From Methanobacteriota archaeon (GTDB lineage: Archaea; Thermoplasmatota; Poseidoniia; Poseidoniales; Poseidoniaceae), in assembly GCA_004195635.1 (NCBI GenBank), contig PSPT01000002.1, forward strand, positions 90,200 through 126,046: 35,847 nt of DNA, in the 5' to 3' direction. The position numbers were made by a program, and so were the translations under genes. Numbering within the stretch: position 1 is the first letter of the stretch; every line of letters begins with the position of its first letter. Shown here in pieces: positions 25,946 to 33,825 of this stretch. The notes below the pieces were generated by a model that was given only the letters and a program-made list of their open reading frames with translations, searched no databases and was not told the DNA's origin.

Positions 25946-27373
25946 ATGAGCGGAATAATAGTTGACGAGGATGTATTTTCTCGTCGCTTGAATATTTTTA
26001 CCAATGCGGCAATATTACTAACTTTGCTTATTGTAGGTCTTAGTATTCTTCAGGAGGTCTTACAACCCTTTTTCATAGCATTGGGAATTTACTTTATTTT
26101 AAAGCCGGGTGCCGATGCATTGTCCAATAACGGCTTCCCAGTTGGTCTTTCTTTCCTAACAATGCTTCTGCTATTTGTTCTCGCAATTGTTGGGACTGCC
26201 TACATTAGTTGGAGCCAAGTTGCAGAATTCACGGATGATGAGGAGCGAATGGATGTTTATGATCAAAATTTGCAGAAAAAGTGGAAACAAATGCAAGGAA
26301 TGCCCATCCTTGGAGATTGGCTAGGTGTCAAGGAAGACAATGGTTCAGTCGCACAAAATTTAGATGAAATTGGGCTTACAGGGGGGGCTTCGGGCTTCCA
26401 AGGGATTTTCTTAGGGGCAATGTCTGCAGCTGGAGCAATGTTTACACAAGGATTAACTGCAATGTTTTTCCTACTTTTCATTATTTTTGAGGCTAATTTA
26501 TTACCGGGTAGAATTGCAATTGCCTTCCCTGGCGAAGGAATAGATAAGGTGAAAATAGTCGTAAAGAGGATTGAAAAAAGCATTAACACATATGTCGTCG
26601 TAAAAACTGGTGTTAGTGCAGGAACCGCTATCTCTGTAATGATATTGCTGAGTATTTTTGGAATTGATCTTTGGTTTTTGTGGGGGCTACTTACCTTCCT
26701 TTTCAATTATGTTCCATACATAGGTTCTCTTATTGCAACAATCCCCCCTCTCCTATTAGGTCTTGCAGTAATGCCCTTACAAATCTGGGTTCTTCTCGCC
26801 GTATTACTTGTGGTGAATCAACAACTTTGGGGTAATGTAATTGAAACTAAGTGGACTGGTTCTCAATTGGATATCAGTCCAGTCTTACTACTAATTGTCG
26901 TTGCCTTTGCTTATTGGCTATGGGGTATTTTGGGAATGATTATCTCTGTTCCATTATTCGTTATTGTAAAAATCGTTCTTGAAAACATACCAACAACTCG
27001 TCCACTCGCCATTCTCATGTCGGAACGTGCACCAAATTTGTTGGAAGCATACGAATCGGCTCTCGAAGATGGCCTATTATCTGGCGATGAGCGAGATGAT
27101 TTGGAGAGAATGAGAGTGACACTTGGTCTCTCCAAAGAAGATAGTGAGAAGTTTGCTGCACTTGCAGCAATCAATATTGTATTGCGCGAGGGCGGAAGTG
27201 TTGAAGGCGAACAAATACAGTACATTTGCGCAGCAGTCGCCTCTGAATTAACTGAAAAAGAGAGTGAGAAGATGCAAACTGCACTTGAAACAGGTCTATT
27301 CGGTGAATCTGAAATGAAGATACTAAAGCAATTGCAAGATCGTCTTGAAGAAAGTGTTGAGGATATATTTTAA
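25946..27373 (+). CDS. AI-2E/PerM-family membrane protein with TerB-like C-terminal domain
   Basis: 475 residues. The first ~355 form the AI-2E transporter/PerM family, with paired N-terminal helices, a soluble stretch with an amphipathic helix (KVKIVVKRIEKSINTYVV), then the conserved block FGIDLWFLWGLLTFLFNYVPYIGSLIATIPP and a final helix pair with GILGMIISVPLFVIVKI. Members are transporters of diverse or unknown substrates, including a Na+/H+ antiporter. After the core comes a ~115-residue helical tail with LEDGLLSGDERDDLERMRVTLGLS, which reads like a TerB-type EF-hand-like unit, and a weaker second copy. Such a tail is not part of the usual family. Probably co-transcribed with the MFS gene 15 bases upstream. 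Confidence 0.82.
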   Translation: MSGIIVDEDVFSRRLNIFTNAAILLTLLIVGLSILQEVLQPFFIALGIYFILKPGADALSNNGFPVGLSFLTMLLLFVLAIVGTAYISWSQVAEFTDDEERMDVYDQNLQKKWKQMQGMPILGDWLGVKEDNGSVAQNLDEIGLTGGASGFQGIFLGAMSAAGAMFTQGLTAMFFLLFIIFEANLLPGRIAIAFPGEGIDKVKIVVKRIEKSINTYVVVKTGVSAGTAISVMILLSIFGIDLWFLWGLLTFLFNYVPYIGSLIATIPPLLLGLAVMPLQIWVLLAVLLVVNQQLWGNVIETKWTGSQLDISPVLLLIVVAFAYWLWGILGMIISVPLFVIVKIVLENIPTTRPLAILMSERAPNLLEAYESALEDGLLSGDERDDLERMRVTLGLSKEDSEKFAALAAINIVLREGGSVEGEQIQYICAAVASELTEKESEKMQTALETGLFGESEMKILKQLQDRLEESVEDIF

Positions 27374-27448
27374 CCCAACCATCACTTTGACTGACTAATT
27401 TTTAGGCTGTTAAGAAAAGTCAATTACTCCTTTAGCGAACCAACAAAG

Positions 27449-27715
27449 TCAAACTTCGCGTAGAATCTGCTCTAATGCAGTATTAATTTGTAAAATTAGG
27501 GTGCCAAATTCAGGGGGCATATTTGGATCTTCAAATAATTCTTCCAATTTGTTTTGGGTCATTGCAATTCTGACATCCATGTCTTTAGCCTTATTTAGAA
27601 GCCATTTTTCACTTGCAGTTTTTGAACCTTGACGTATATTACGAGGTACTTTGGGGTCATCTATTTGGGTGATAATCCCGGCGATCTGTTGTAATTTTGT
27701 TTCAATATCGGACAT
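27449..27715 (-). CDS. UPF0147 family protein
   Basis: 88 residues matching the archaeal UPF0147 family: MSDIETKLQQIAGIITQI, then VPRNIRQGS, then DVRIAM and DPNMPPEFGTLI, at the usual spacing and length. It is helical and small and of unknown function, conserved across many archaea. The open frame continues upstream to 27901, but family length and the GGGGGTGG before the ATG at 27715 fix the start here. It is divergent from the prepilin peptidase gene. A 5-bp inverted repeat (GCAGG/CCTGC, 27728-27742) lies in the 80-base gap between them. Confidence 0.88.
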   Translation of the reverse strand: MSDIETKLQQIAGIITQIDDPKVPRNIRQGSKTASEKWLLNKAKDMDVRIAMTQNKLEELFEDPNMPPEFGTLILQINTALEQILREV

Positions 27716-27795
27716 GCGTCCACCCCCGCAGGTATCCCCTGCAACGGGCCGACCACAGGCTGATGCTTTAAGGGGATTGCCGACACCCGCCTTAT

Positions 27796-28797
27796 GTGCT
27801 TCCTGAACCATTAGCCATATTGGGCTGGGCTCGATGGCTCGGATTGATAACTTGCTTTGCAGGTGCAGCCTGGTTGGATCATAAATATCGGCGCGTCCCA
27901 AACTCCTATTGGATAAGTTGGGCTAAAGTTGCGATTTTTCTTTGGGCACTTGAATTAATGGTGCGGGAAGCAGGCTGGGAAATCTGGGCAACAGCACTGG
28001 CCGCTGTCGCACTTGCAAGCATGTCAGTTATTGGCAGGCCTACTCTCAAAGATATCATTGCGGGTAATTTCATGGATGTTTGTGTAAGTATGACATATCT
28101 AATCGGCTTGTCAGGCATTGTTATGGGGGCACTATCGTATGGGCAAGTCTCTCCAGTTGATGTTCTCATAGGTGAAGCAACATCTGAAGCCTCACTTTGG
28201 TGGGCAACAGTGTCTGTATTGGCACTTATTTGGGTTTTTGAAATGATGTGGAAAGTAAGATTGATACATGGAGGTGCAGATGCCAAGGCATTGATGTGGG
28301 TGGCTTTGCTGATGCCCAGTTGGTCAACAATTCCACCCCTTGTCTATAGCGACAAATGGGGTGAGTCAATAATTCACATGCCTCCTGCCATCTCTTTGCT
28401 AATATGGGGTGCATTAGCATTTCTTGCAATCCCACCACTATTTATCCTTCAAAATCTAAGGCGCGGAAATATTACCTCTTTACAAGACCTAGGTCAAGCA
28501 TGGCATGCGCAAAAGGTCGAGTTGGACAATATTGCTGGCGCCCATGTTTGGATTTTGGATGAAATATTCGATAAGGCAGATGGGTCAAGATCAATTCGCA
28601 GTAGAAAACGCCCTCCATCAAAGACGCCAACAGAGGAACAAATGGTGCAACATATTAACGATTTACGTGAATTGGGTGCTGAAAGTGCTTGGGTCAGTTT
28701 CAAATGGCCCTTGCTCACTTTTCTGTTCTTTGCAATTATTCCAATGATGCTCTTTGGCGACCCCTTTACCTTCATAATGTTGCCATTACTCGGATGA
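27796..28797 (+). CDS. Archaeal-type prepilin/preflagellin peptidase (A24 family)
   Basis: 333 residues with many hydrophobic helices. It is a membrane aspartate protease that trims class III signal peptides of pilin-like proteins. The first catalytic Asp is in DHKYRRVPN, matching the D-x6-P-N form of A24 peptidases. The second is in GGADAKAL, the equivalent of the GxGD motif. A cytoplasmic, charged loop precedes the last membrane helix. It is longer than typical PibD/FlaK (about 230 residues), and the extra length is mainly C-terminal. The start is GTG at 27796; no in-frame ATG lies nearby. No pilin gene lies in the window. Convergent with rpl40e. Confidence 0.85.
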   Translation: MLPEPLAILGWARWLGLITCFAGAAWLDHKYRRVPNSYWISWAKVAIFLWALELMVREAGWEIWATALAAVALASMSVIGRPTLKDIIAGNFMDVCVSMTYLIGLSGIVMGALSYGQVSPVDVLIGEATSEASLWWATVSVLALIWVFEMMWKVRLIHGGADAKALMWVALLMPSWSTIPPLVYSDKWGESIIHMPPAISLLIWGALAFLAIPPLFILQNLRRGNITSLQDLGQAWHAQKVELDNIAGAHVWILDEIFDKADGSRSIRSRKRPPSKTPTEEQMVQHINDLRELGAESAWVSFKWPLLTFLFFAIIPMMLFGDPFTFIMLPLLG

Positions 28798-28854
28798 ACA
28801 GCTTGGCGAAAATGGTACGTTGGCACTACCTAATGTTAGGTAAAATGAACATTA

Positions 28855-29004
28855 TCAAGCGCCCTTGCGCTCTTTGTTCTTGAGGCGTAGGCCCTTGTAG
28901 TTGCACTTTCGGCAACGTGCTGCACGAAGGCCATTTCGAGCATTGCACTTCATACAGATTCTGACATCAAGTAGACGAGCCTCAGCTTCTGGGAATCGTG
29001 CCAT
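28855..29004 (-). CDS. rpl40e: Large ribosomal subunit protein L40e
   Basis: A 49-residue protein beginning [20 protein letters not shown]. It has a four-Cys zinc knuckle (CMKCNAR, then CRKCNYKG) and a basic C-terminus, which is diagnostic of L40e. The ATG at 29004 is preceded by GGCGGAATC. It lies at the 3' side of the prepilin peptidase gene (convergent), with CCTAA-TG-TTAGG (about 28829-28840) in the gap between. A likely minus-strand TATA element (TTAAAG near 29055) lies upstream. Confidence 0.93.
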   Translation of the reverse strand: MARFPEAEARLLDVRICMKCNARNGLRAARCRKCNYKGLRLKNKERKGA

Positions 29005-29179
29005 GATTCCGCCGAACTGCTCCCCATATATGAAATAGACCTAATGAGTAAGGGCTTTAATATCAACGAAGTGGCATGGTTTCATCATCGTAATTCAGTC
29101 AAGAATTGGTTGCAAATAATTTTGAATTGGAACTTTTTTTTTCGGATTATTTCAAGGGTAGGGCCGGACTCGGCCACCC

Positions 29180-29941
29180 ATGCGCATTTTGCGACTACCC
29201 GGCATCCACCATGATGCCAATGCCGTATTGGTGGTAGGAAGCGATTCTACAATGCTTGTAGATGTGGGTACGAGTTGGTATCAGTTATTGGTTGAAGAAA
29301 GAGTTAGAGGTAAGCTTCTTGAAGGGGAAATTGTGGATCGAGTTTTACTCACATGTCGCCGTTTCAATCATGCGGGCGGGGCTGCGCATATTGGTGAGGC
29401 CTTTTCAGTACCAGTTTTCATGCATCCCAACGGATCGCAGGCGGTTTCAAGTGGTGATTTTTTCACAACATGGTCAAGCCGCTTTGATTCTGATTTCCCT
29501 CCGCTAGAAACCGAAGCAGTAGTTGATGGCCATAATTGGGATTTAGGTGATGGAACGCTTGAGGTAATAGAAACACCTGGTCATTCAAATGATGCAATTG
29601 CGGCATGGATTCCTGAAAAAGGAGTTTTAGTTGCTGGCCCTACCATTCCCAAAGTAGATGCTCCTGCAAGATGGGACCAACCTCTTGGCTGCTTACCCGA
29701 TTTGGCAACGAGTATTGAGAAATTATTGGATCTTGAAATAAAGTCCTTGGTCCCCGCTCATGGTGAAACAATACGTGGCGCTGAGGTTAAGAAAATGCTG
29801 CAACGACACCTTAATTTCTTCACAGAAGCTGAGAATAACGATGGCGTAATGCCGAAAAAATGGCCAAGGCCGGCAAGAACTTGCAATCATCTAACCCCTA
29901 GGCCTGCATGGCCGGAATTGGGACAAAAGAAGAAAGATTAA
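29180..29941 (+). CDS. Metallo-beta-lactamase-fold protein lacking most metal ligands
   Basis: 253 residues with the overall metallo-beta-lactamase hydrolase fold: an N-terminal MLVDVGTS strand, the central motif region, TPGHSNDAIAAW and a C-terminal VPAHGETI. The canonical H-x-H-x-D-H motif is replaced by Cys59-Arg-Arg61-Phe-Asn63-His64, so only the last His remains. The bridging Asp after the fourth strand is Pro (VAGPTI, Pro154). His135 and His194 persist. Three of the usual ligands plus the bridging Asp are therefore gone, and a dinuclear zinc enzyme is unlikely. It may be a pseudo-enzyme, a binding protein, or use another chemistry. ATG at 29180 has only a short leader and no strong ribosome site. 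No frameshift is seen. Confidence 0.85.
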   Translation: MRILRLPGIHHDANAVLVVGSDSTMLVDVGTSWYQLLVEERVRGKLLEGEIVDRVLLTCRRFNHAGGAAHIGEAFSVPVFMHPNGSQAVSSGDFFTTWSSRFDSDFPPLETEAVVDGHNWDLGDGTLEVIETPGHSNDAIAAWIPEKGVLVAGPTIPKVDAPARWDQPLGCLPDLATSIEKLLDLEIKSLVPAHGETIRGAEVKKMLQRHLNFFTEAENNDGVMPKKWPRPARTCNHLTPRPAWPELGQKKKD

Positions 29942-29996
29942 TTGAAATGAAGACCAATTAGATTCTTGTTTTTAGAGAGTAATACTCAAGCAATAC

Positions 29997-30530
29997 TCAA
30001 CTTGCTAATGTCAAATGGGTTTTCTTTTGAGAATTTTTTGAAGTAGTCGTTACTTCTTCTCCATCCCAATGCATAATGTGTCGTTGCCAGCCTACGTTAA
30101 CATGAATGTGCTCTCCTACGCAGCGTATGGCACCAACTGGGCCTCCAATGTTAAAAAGTTCTAGTGATTCAGAAGGGATGTGGTCTCCATGAATAAATAC
30201 ACCTCCATTTTCATCACCGGATAATAATGCGAGGCCGCCGTGGCGTCTTTGCGCAGTAAGGGAGCGTATGGGATGCTCATGCGGACGCCACGACTTGACC
30301 TCAATGAGATTAGGCAAGGAGTACAAGGATAATCCTCCACAGTCATCTCCAATTAGAACACGCCAGGCATCTCCCTTAGGTCCAGCAAGAGCGAGCATGA
30401 CTGTTGCTCTTGCAGGCAGAAAGATTTGGGTGCGTATTGTCCCTGAAATACATTTCAGTAAACCGCTCGGATAGGCAGATAATTTCAGGTTTTCAGCAAT
30501 CAAATCACGAGTAGGTATTGCTCTTTGCAT
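29997..30530 (-). CDS. Short WD40/beta-propeller-like protein
   Basis: 177 residues with strand-rich repeats resembling WD40 blades: one around WRVLIGDDCGGLSLYSLPNLIEVKSW, one around PIRSLTAQRRHGGLALLSGDENGGVFIHG and a third around PVGAIRCVGEHIHVNVGWQRHIMHW. Only three or so blades are visible, too few for a closed propeller, so it may assemble with another chain or be a remnant. The basic, Ser/Thr-rich C-terminus is likely disordered. No signal peptide is seen. The ATG at 30530 is the only good start. The family is not recognised with certainty. It is convergent with the MBL-fold gene. Confidence 0.6.
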   Translation of the reverse strand: MQRAIPTRDLIAENLKLSAYPSGLLKCISGTIRTQIFLPARATVMLALAGPKGDAWRVLIGDDCGGLSLYSLPNLIEVKSWRPHEHPIRSLTAQRRHGGLALLSGDENGGVFIHGDHIPSESLELFNIGGPVGAIRCVGEHIHVNVGWQRHIMHWDGEEVTTTSKNSQKKTHLTLAS

Positions 30531-30729
30531 AAATTAGCAAGGTTAGCCCAAGGTCCATCTTAGTTATGGTAAGGGGTAATGTGAAAGTGAAAGTGTAATC
30601 ATGTTGGAGTGAAAAAAAATATTCCCCTTAAACTAACGCTTTTCCAATAAAGTAGTAGGAAACGGATTAGCAAAAAAATGAAAGTGAAGGCAAAATATTT
30701 ACCGCGGAATAATAATTCACAAAAGCAAA

Positions 30730-31002
30730 TCAATATTCCATGTTATCTTCAGCATCTTTCTTCCATGCGCGATAACACTTCTTACAAACACGTACTCTTC
30801 CTTTGCGAATTGTAAATTCCCCATCACCCCACATATCTTCGGCATCATTTAGTGAAAGGCTACGTCCTTTCATCTTCTTATCTGCCCAATTATCACAGTC
30901 ATTTACTGCGCAAGGCAATGTTCCTTCATTCTTTTTTCCTTTTTTCTTCTCGTCGCCACTAGTTGCTTTACGGTGGGCATTGGCCTTTGCTTTGAATCCC
31001 AT
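30730..31002 (-). CDS. Small Cys-rich, probably zinc-binding protein next to purA
   Basis: A 90-residue protein with a Lys-rich N-terminus (MGFKAKANAHRKATSGDEKKKGKK), a Cys pair CAVNDC and a second pair CKKC separated by about 45 residues. Such four-Cys arrangements usually bind zinc. The rest carries many charged residues. GAGGAGAG stands 6 bases before the ATG at 31002, supporting the start. It lies 30 bases downstream of purA on the same strand, so the two are probably co-transcribed. The family is not recognised; RNA or ribosome binding would fit the charge but is a guess. The next 199 bases (30531-30729) hold no gene; they contain AT-rich sequence and GTGAAAGTGAAAGTG. Confidence 0.75.
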   Translation of the reverse strand: MGFKAKANAHRKATSGDEKKKGKKNEGTLPCAVNDCDNWADKKMKGRSLSLNDAEDMWGDGEFTIRKGRVRVCKKCYRAWKKDAEDNMEY

Positions 31003-31032
31003 ATTTTTCTCTCCTCGTACCTCTTTATTGAA

Positions 31033-32337
31033 TCAATCGGTTTTTTCTATGGTTGCATCTCGGTCTGGGCCTACGCCAACAGTTGTCACAGGAACGCCAA
31101 GCAATTTCTCAATGTGCCGAATATAGGCTTGTGCTGCCGAGGGCAATGCTGAATACCCCATTCCTTCTGAATTAGCCTTATTGGCAATATCCAACCATTC
31201 TACGAGTGATATTTCGGGGAAGCCTGGCATTTCTATCAATATAGGTTTACATCTTTCTAGTGCAGCAGAACATGCGGGCAATTCGTGAATTTCTTTTCCA
31301 TCTAACTCATACCCAACACATATTTGCAGAGGATCTAAGCCACCCAGAACATCTAATTTTGTTAGGCATAGTTCGGTAAATCCATTGACCCTATTTGCAT
31401 GCCGCAGTACAACCATGTCAAGCCAGCCACAACGCCGACGGCGGCCGGTTGTGGTACCAAATTCATGACCAACTTCGGTCAAGTGATCGCCGACTTCATC
31501 AAATAATTCAGTAGGGAATGGACCAGAGCCAACACGGGTAGTGTAGGCCTTAACAATTCCAATTACGGAATCGATATGACCGGGATGAATCCCTGCACCA
31601 TGGCTTGAGTTTCCGCGACTGGTGACGGATGAAGTTACGAATGGATAGGTCCCTTGATCTATGTCCAAAAGGCAGCCTTGAGCGCCTTCTAGAAGGACAT
31701 TCTCTTCCAACTTTAGAGCATTATCGAGCATTAGTCCGGTATTGGTGATGGCATGTTTATATGTTGTATGAATCCATTTTACATCCTTTGCTAACTCTGC
31801 TTCCTCAATTCTTCCTTCTGCACCAACCATCTCAAGAATGTGGTTCATTCTTGAGGTTGTGCTGGCTAACCATTCTGAGTCTCCAATGACTTCTCCGACT
31901 TCAGCAAAGCGTAAGCCGACGCGGTTAATTTTATCCGCATATGTTGGTCCAATACCTCTCCCAGTTGTCCCGATTTTCTTATCGAGGCCATCAACTAAGC
32001 GATGGAATGGTAAAATAATGTGCGCTCTTTCAGAAATAAACAATCGATCATTTAGTGGTTCTTCACCGGTCTCAGATTTCCAATTATCTAATTCCTGTTG
32101 CAATACCCATGGGTCAATTACCATTCCATCACCCAATACTAAATTACATTCAGGACGTGTAATTCCACTTGGTAGCAAATGCAATTTTATTATGCGGTCA
32201 CCGAGTACAACCGTATGTCCAGCATTATTCCCTCCTTGGAAACGAACAACCCAACTTACATCTCCGGCTAGTCGGTCAACTAACTTCCCTTTTCCTTCAT
32301 CGCCCCATTGGGCACCTAGTACTACTGTCGCTGGCAT
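31033..32337 (-). CDS. purA: Adenylosuccinate synthetase
   Basis: 434 residues. It condenses IMP with aspartate using GTP to make adenylosuccinate, the first committed step to AMP. The GTP-binding P-loop and catalytic Asp are in GAQWGDEGKGK, followed by GNNAGHTV (catalytic His) and the IMP loops (GTTGRGIGPTYADK, TTGRRRRCGWLD). Its length is normal for the family. The start ATG at 32337 begins directly with the conserved strand, but no strong ribosome site is seen. Divergent from TFB. Possible minus-strand TATA elements lie near 32400 (GTTATAATT) and 32465 (CTATAAAGG). Confidence 0.96.
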   Translation of the reverse strand: MPATVVLGAQWGDEGKGKLVDRLAGDVSWVVRFQGGNNAGHTVVLGDRIIKLHLLPSGITRPECNLVLGDGMVIDPWVLQQELDNWKSETGEEPLNDRLFISERAHIILPFHRLVDGLDKKIGTTGRGIGPTYADKINRVGLRFAEVGEVIGDSEWLASTTSRMNHILEMVGAEGRIEEAELAKDVKWIHTTYKHAITNTGLMLDNALKLEENVLLEGAQGCLLDIDQGTYPFVTSSVTSRGNSSHGAGIHPGHIDSVIGIVKAYTTRVGSGPFPTELFDEVGDHLTEVGHEFGTTTGRRRRCGWLDMVVLRHANRVNGFTELCLTKLDVLGGLDPLQICVGYELDGKEIHELPACSAALERCKPILIEMPGFPEISLVEWLDIANKANSEGMGYSALPSAAQAYIRHIEKLLGVPVTTVGVGPDRDATIEKTD

Positions 32338-32530
32338 GCTATCTCAAAGGGTATGCGAGCGAATACACTCCATGAAAGATTCGCTTCGTCATTATCAAAA
32401 TTATAACTAGATATTGAATTATTCGGCAACCTATTATTGTTGGGAAAAAGAAAAATTAACCCTTTATAGGGGGTGAGAAATAAATAACTCTTGGTGTGTG
32501 TGAGAAACTAGCGTAATTAGATATTGTGTT

Positions 32531-32552
32531 GCTGAGGCGATAAGCCTCTAGC
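32531..32552. repeat. Bulged inverted repeat upstream of the TFB promoter
   Basis: GCTGAGGC-GATAA-GCCTC-T-AGC forms an 8-bp inverted repeat with one unpaired base. It stands about 14 bases upstream of the TATA box of the TFB gene, in the ~274-base divergent region with purA. It may be an operator for autoregulation, or a transcribed hairpin from an unseen short RNA. Confidence 0.4.
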
Positions 32553-32566
32553 GAGATGACGCAAAC

Positions 32567-32574
32567 TTTATATA
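32567..32574 (+). promoter_or_regulatory. TATA box of the TFB gene
   Basis: TTTATATA preceded by GCAAAC, with the purine-rich BRE position in front. It lies 37 bases before the ATG at 32612, so a start site about 25 bases downstream would give a leader of roughly 15 bases. This is the clearest archaeal promoter in the window. Confidence 0.7.
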
Positions 32575-32611
32575 CTATTGACTACATCTAATTAACCCGA
32601 GGTTGAGTAAT

Positions 32612-33706
32612 ATGTCCGAACCCAATACCCCCCGCCGCAATGCCAATAAGAAGCAACAGCAAAATGAATCGCCGAATGAGGAAAGAAGTGTCAATTCTCA
32701 AGCAATAGGCGATCATAATCCGAGTAAAAATTTTGGTTCAACGAGGCCTTCACGTCAATCAGCGAAACCCCCCTCTGTTAATACTCCACGCCGAACTGTT
32801 GGTAATATTCAGCCTTGTGATGATTGTGGATTAATTGCATGGGAAGAAGATACTAGCCGTGGTGAAGTAGTATGCGGCGGTTGTGGTCTTGTAGTTGAAG
32901 ATACCATGATTGACCCAGGTGCTGAATGGACAAATTATGAAGGCCCTGACCGTTCAAGAGTTGGCGCACCTACTACCCCTACTCTCTCTGATAAGGGTTT
33001 GAATACGACAATTGACCGTCGTGATTTGTCTGCAGGCCGTGCAATAAGAAATGGAATGAATGCTCGTGCACGTCGCGATTGGCGTCGTCGTTCAATTATT
33101 GATGACCGTTCCAAAACTAGAAAATCTCGTGATCGTAACCTCGCAAAGGCAATGACTGTGCTACGTGACAAGGGAGACTTACCCGGTTCACTTTTAGATG
33201 AAGCCGCAGTATATTACCGTAAAGCAGTTGAGGCAGGAGTCGTAACTGGCAGAAGTATTGCCGGAATAGCAGGTGCATGCGCTTACTTGGCTGCTCGTGA
33301 ACGTGGCTTACCAAGAAGCATTGATGCAGTTGCAGAATCCTTTATGGTTAATGATAAGGAGATGAAGCGAAACATCCGTCTTGTTTCAAGAGTACTTGGA
33401 ACTCATCGAATTTCCCACCCAGGTGAATATATTGGCAAATTTTGCAATAAATTAGGACTTCCTCCTGCTGTTGAAGGAGAGGCTCAATACCTGTGGGAAA
33501 AAGTTAGTCCGGCAAATGAATGGCAAGGAAAGAAACCGGCTGGTGTTGCAGGAGTTATTATTTATAAAGCAGCTCAAATGCGAGGACACCCTCGTACCCA
33601 AGCGGAGGTTTGTGAAGTGGTTGGCATAAGTGAAGTCACACTACGTGGCCTATTGCGCTATTTAAATTCGCTAATGAAGATGCTTGGCGAAGCAACTGAG
33701 AACTGA
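32612..33706 (+). CDS. tfb: Transcription initiation factor B
   Basis: About 364 residues. TFB bridges TBP at the TATA box and RNA polymerase. An N-terminal zinc ribbon has Cys69/72 and Cys88/91 (CDDCG, then CGGCGLV). A basic B-reader/linker (RARRDWRRRSI) follows, then two cyclin folds (about 170-260 and 265-360), with the second ending in EVTLRGLLRYLNSL. The 68 residues before the ribbon are a basic, Asn/Pro/Gln-rich tail without predicted fold. Most archaeal TFBs start close to the ribbon, so this extension is unusual. The ATG at 32612 is preferred to a TTG three codons upstream. Divergent from purA, promoter at 32567-32574. Confidence 0.94.
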   Translation: MSEPNTPRRNANKKQQQNESPNEERSVNSQAIGDHNPSKNFGSTRPSRQSAKPPSVNTPRRTVGNIQPCDDCGLIAWEEDTSRGEVVCGGCGLVVEDTMIDPGAEWTNYEGPDRSRVGAPTTPTLSDKGLNTTIDRRDLSAGRAIRNGMNARARRDWRRRSIIDDRSKTRKSRDRNLAKAMTVLRDKGDLPGSLLDEAAVYYRKAVEAGVVTGRSIAGIAGACAYLAARERGLPRSIDAVAESFMVNDKEMKRNIRLVSRVLGTHRISHPGEYIGKFCNKLGLPPAVEGEAQYLWEKVSPANEWQGKKPAGVAGVIIYKAAQMRGHPRTQAEVCEVVGISEVTLRGLLRYLNSLMKMLGEATEN

Positions 33707-33825
33707 TTTGTTTTTTCGTGCAGCCCACTCACTTTATTGGCACAAAGGCAACATACAATTTTCTGACAAATTGTTATCCTTGAGAAGCGTAGGTTTGACA
33801 AGGGGGCACCTTGCCGACTTAATTG

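Noticed and set aside
27716-27901. N-terminal extension of the UPF0147 gene
   Set aside because: It would overlap the prepilin peptidase and add residues absent from the family; the start at 27715 fits.
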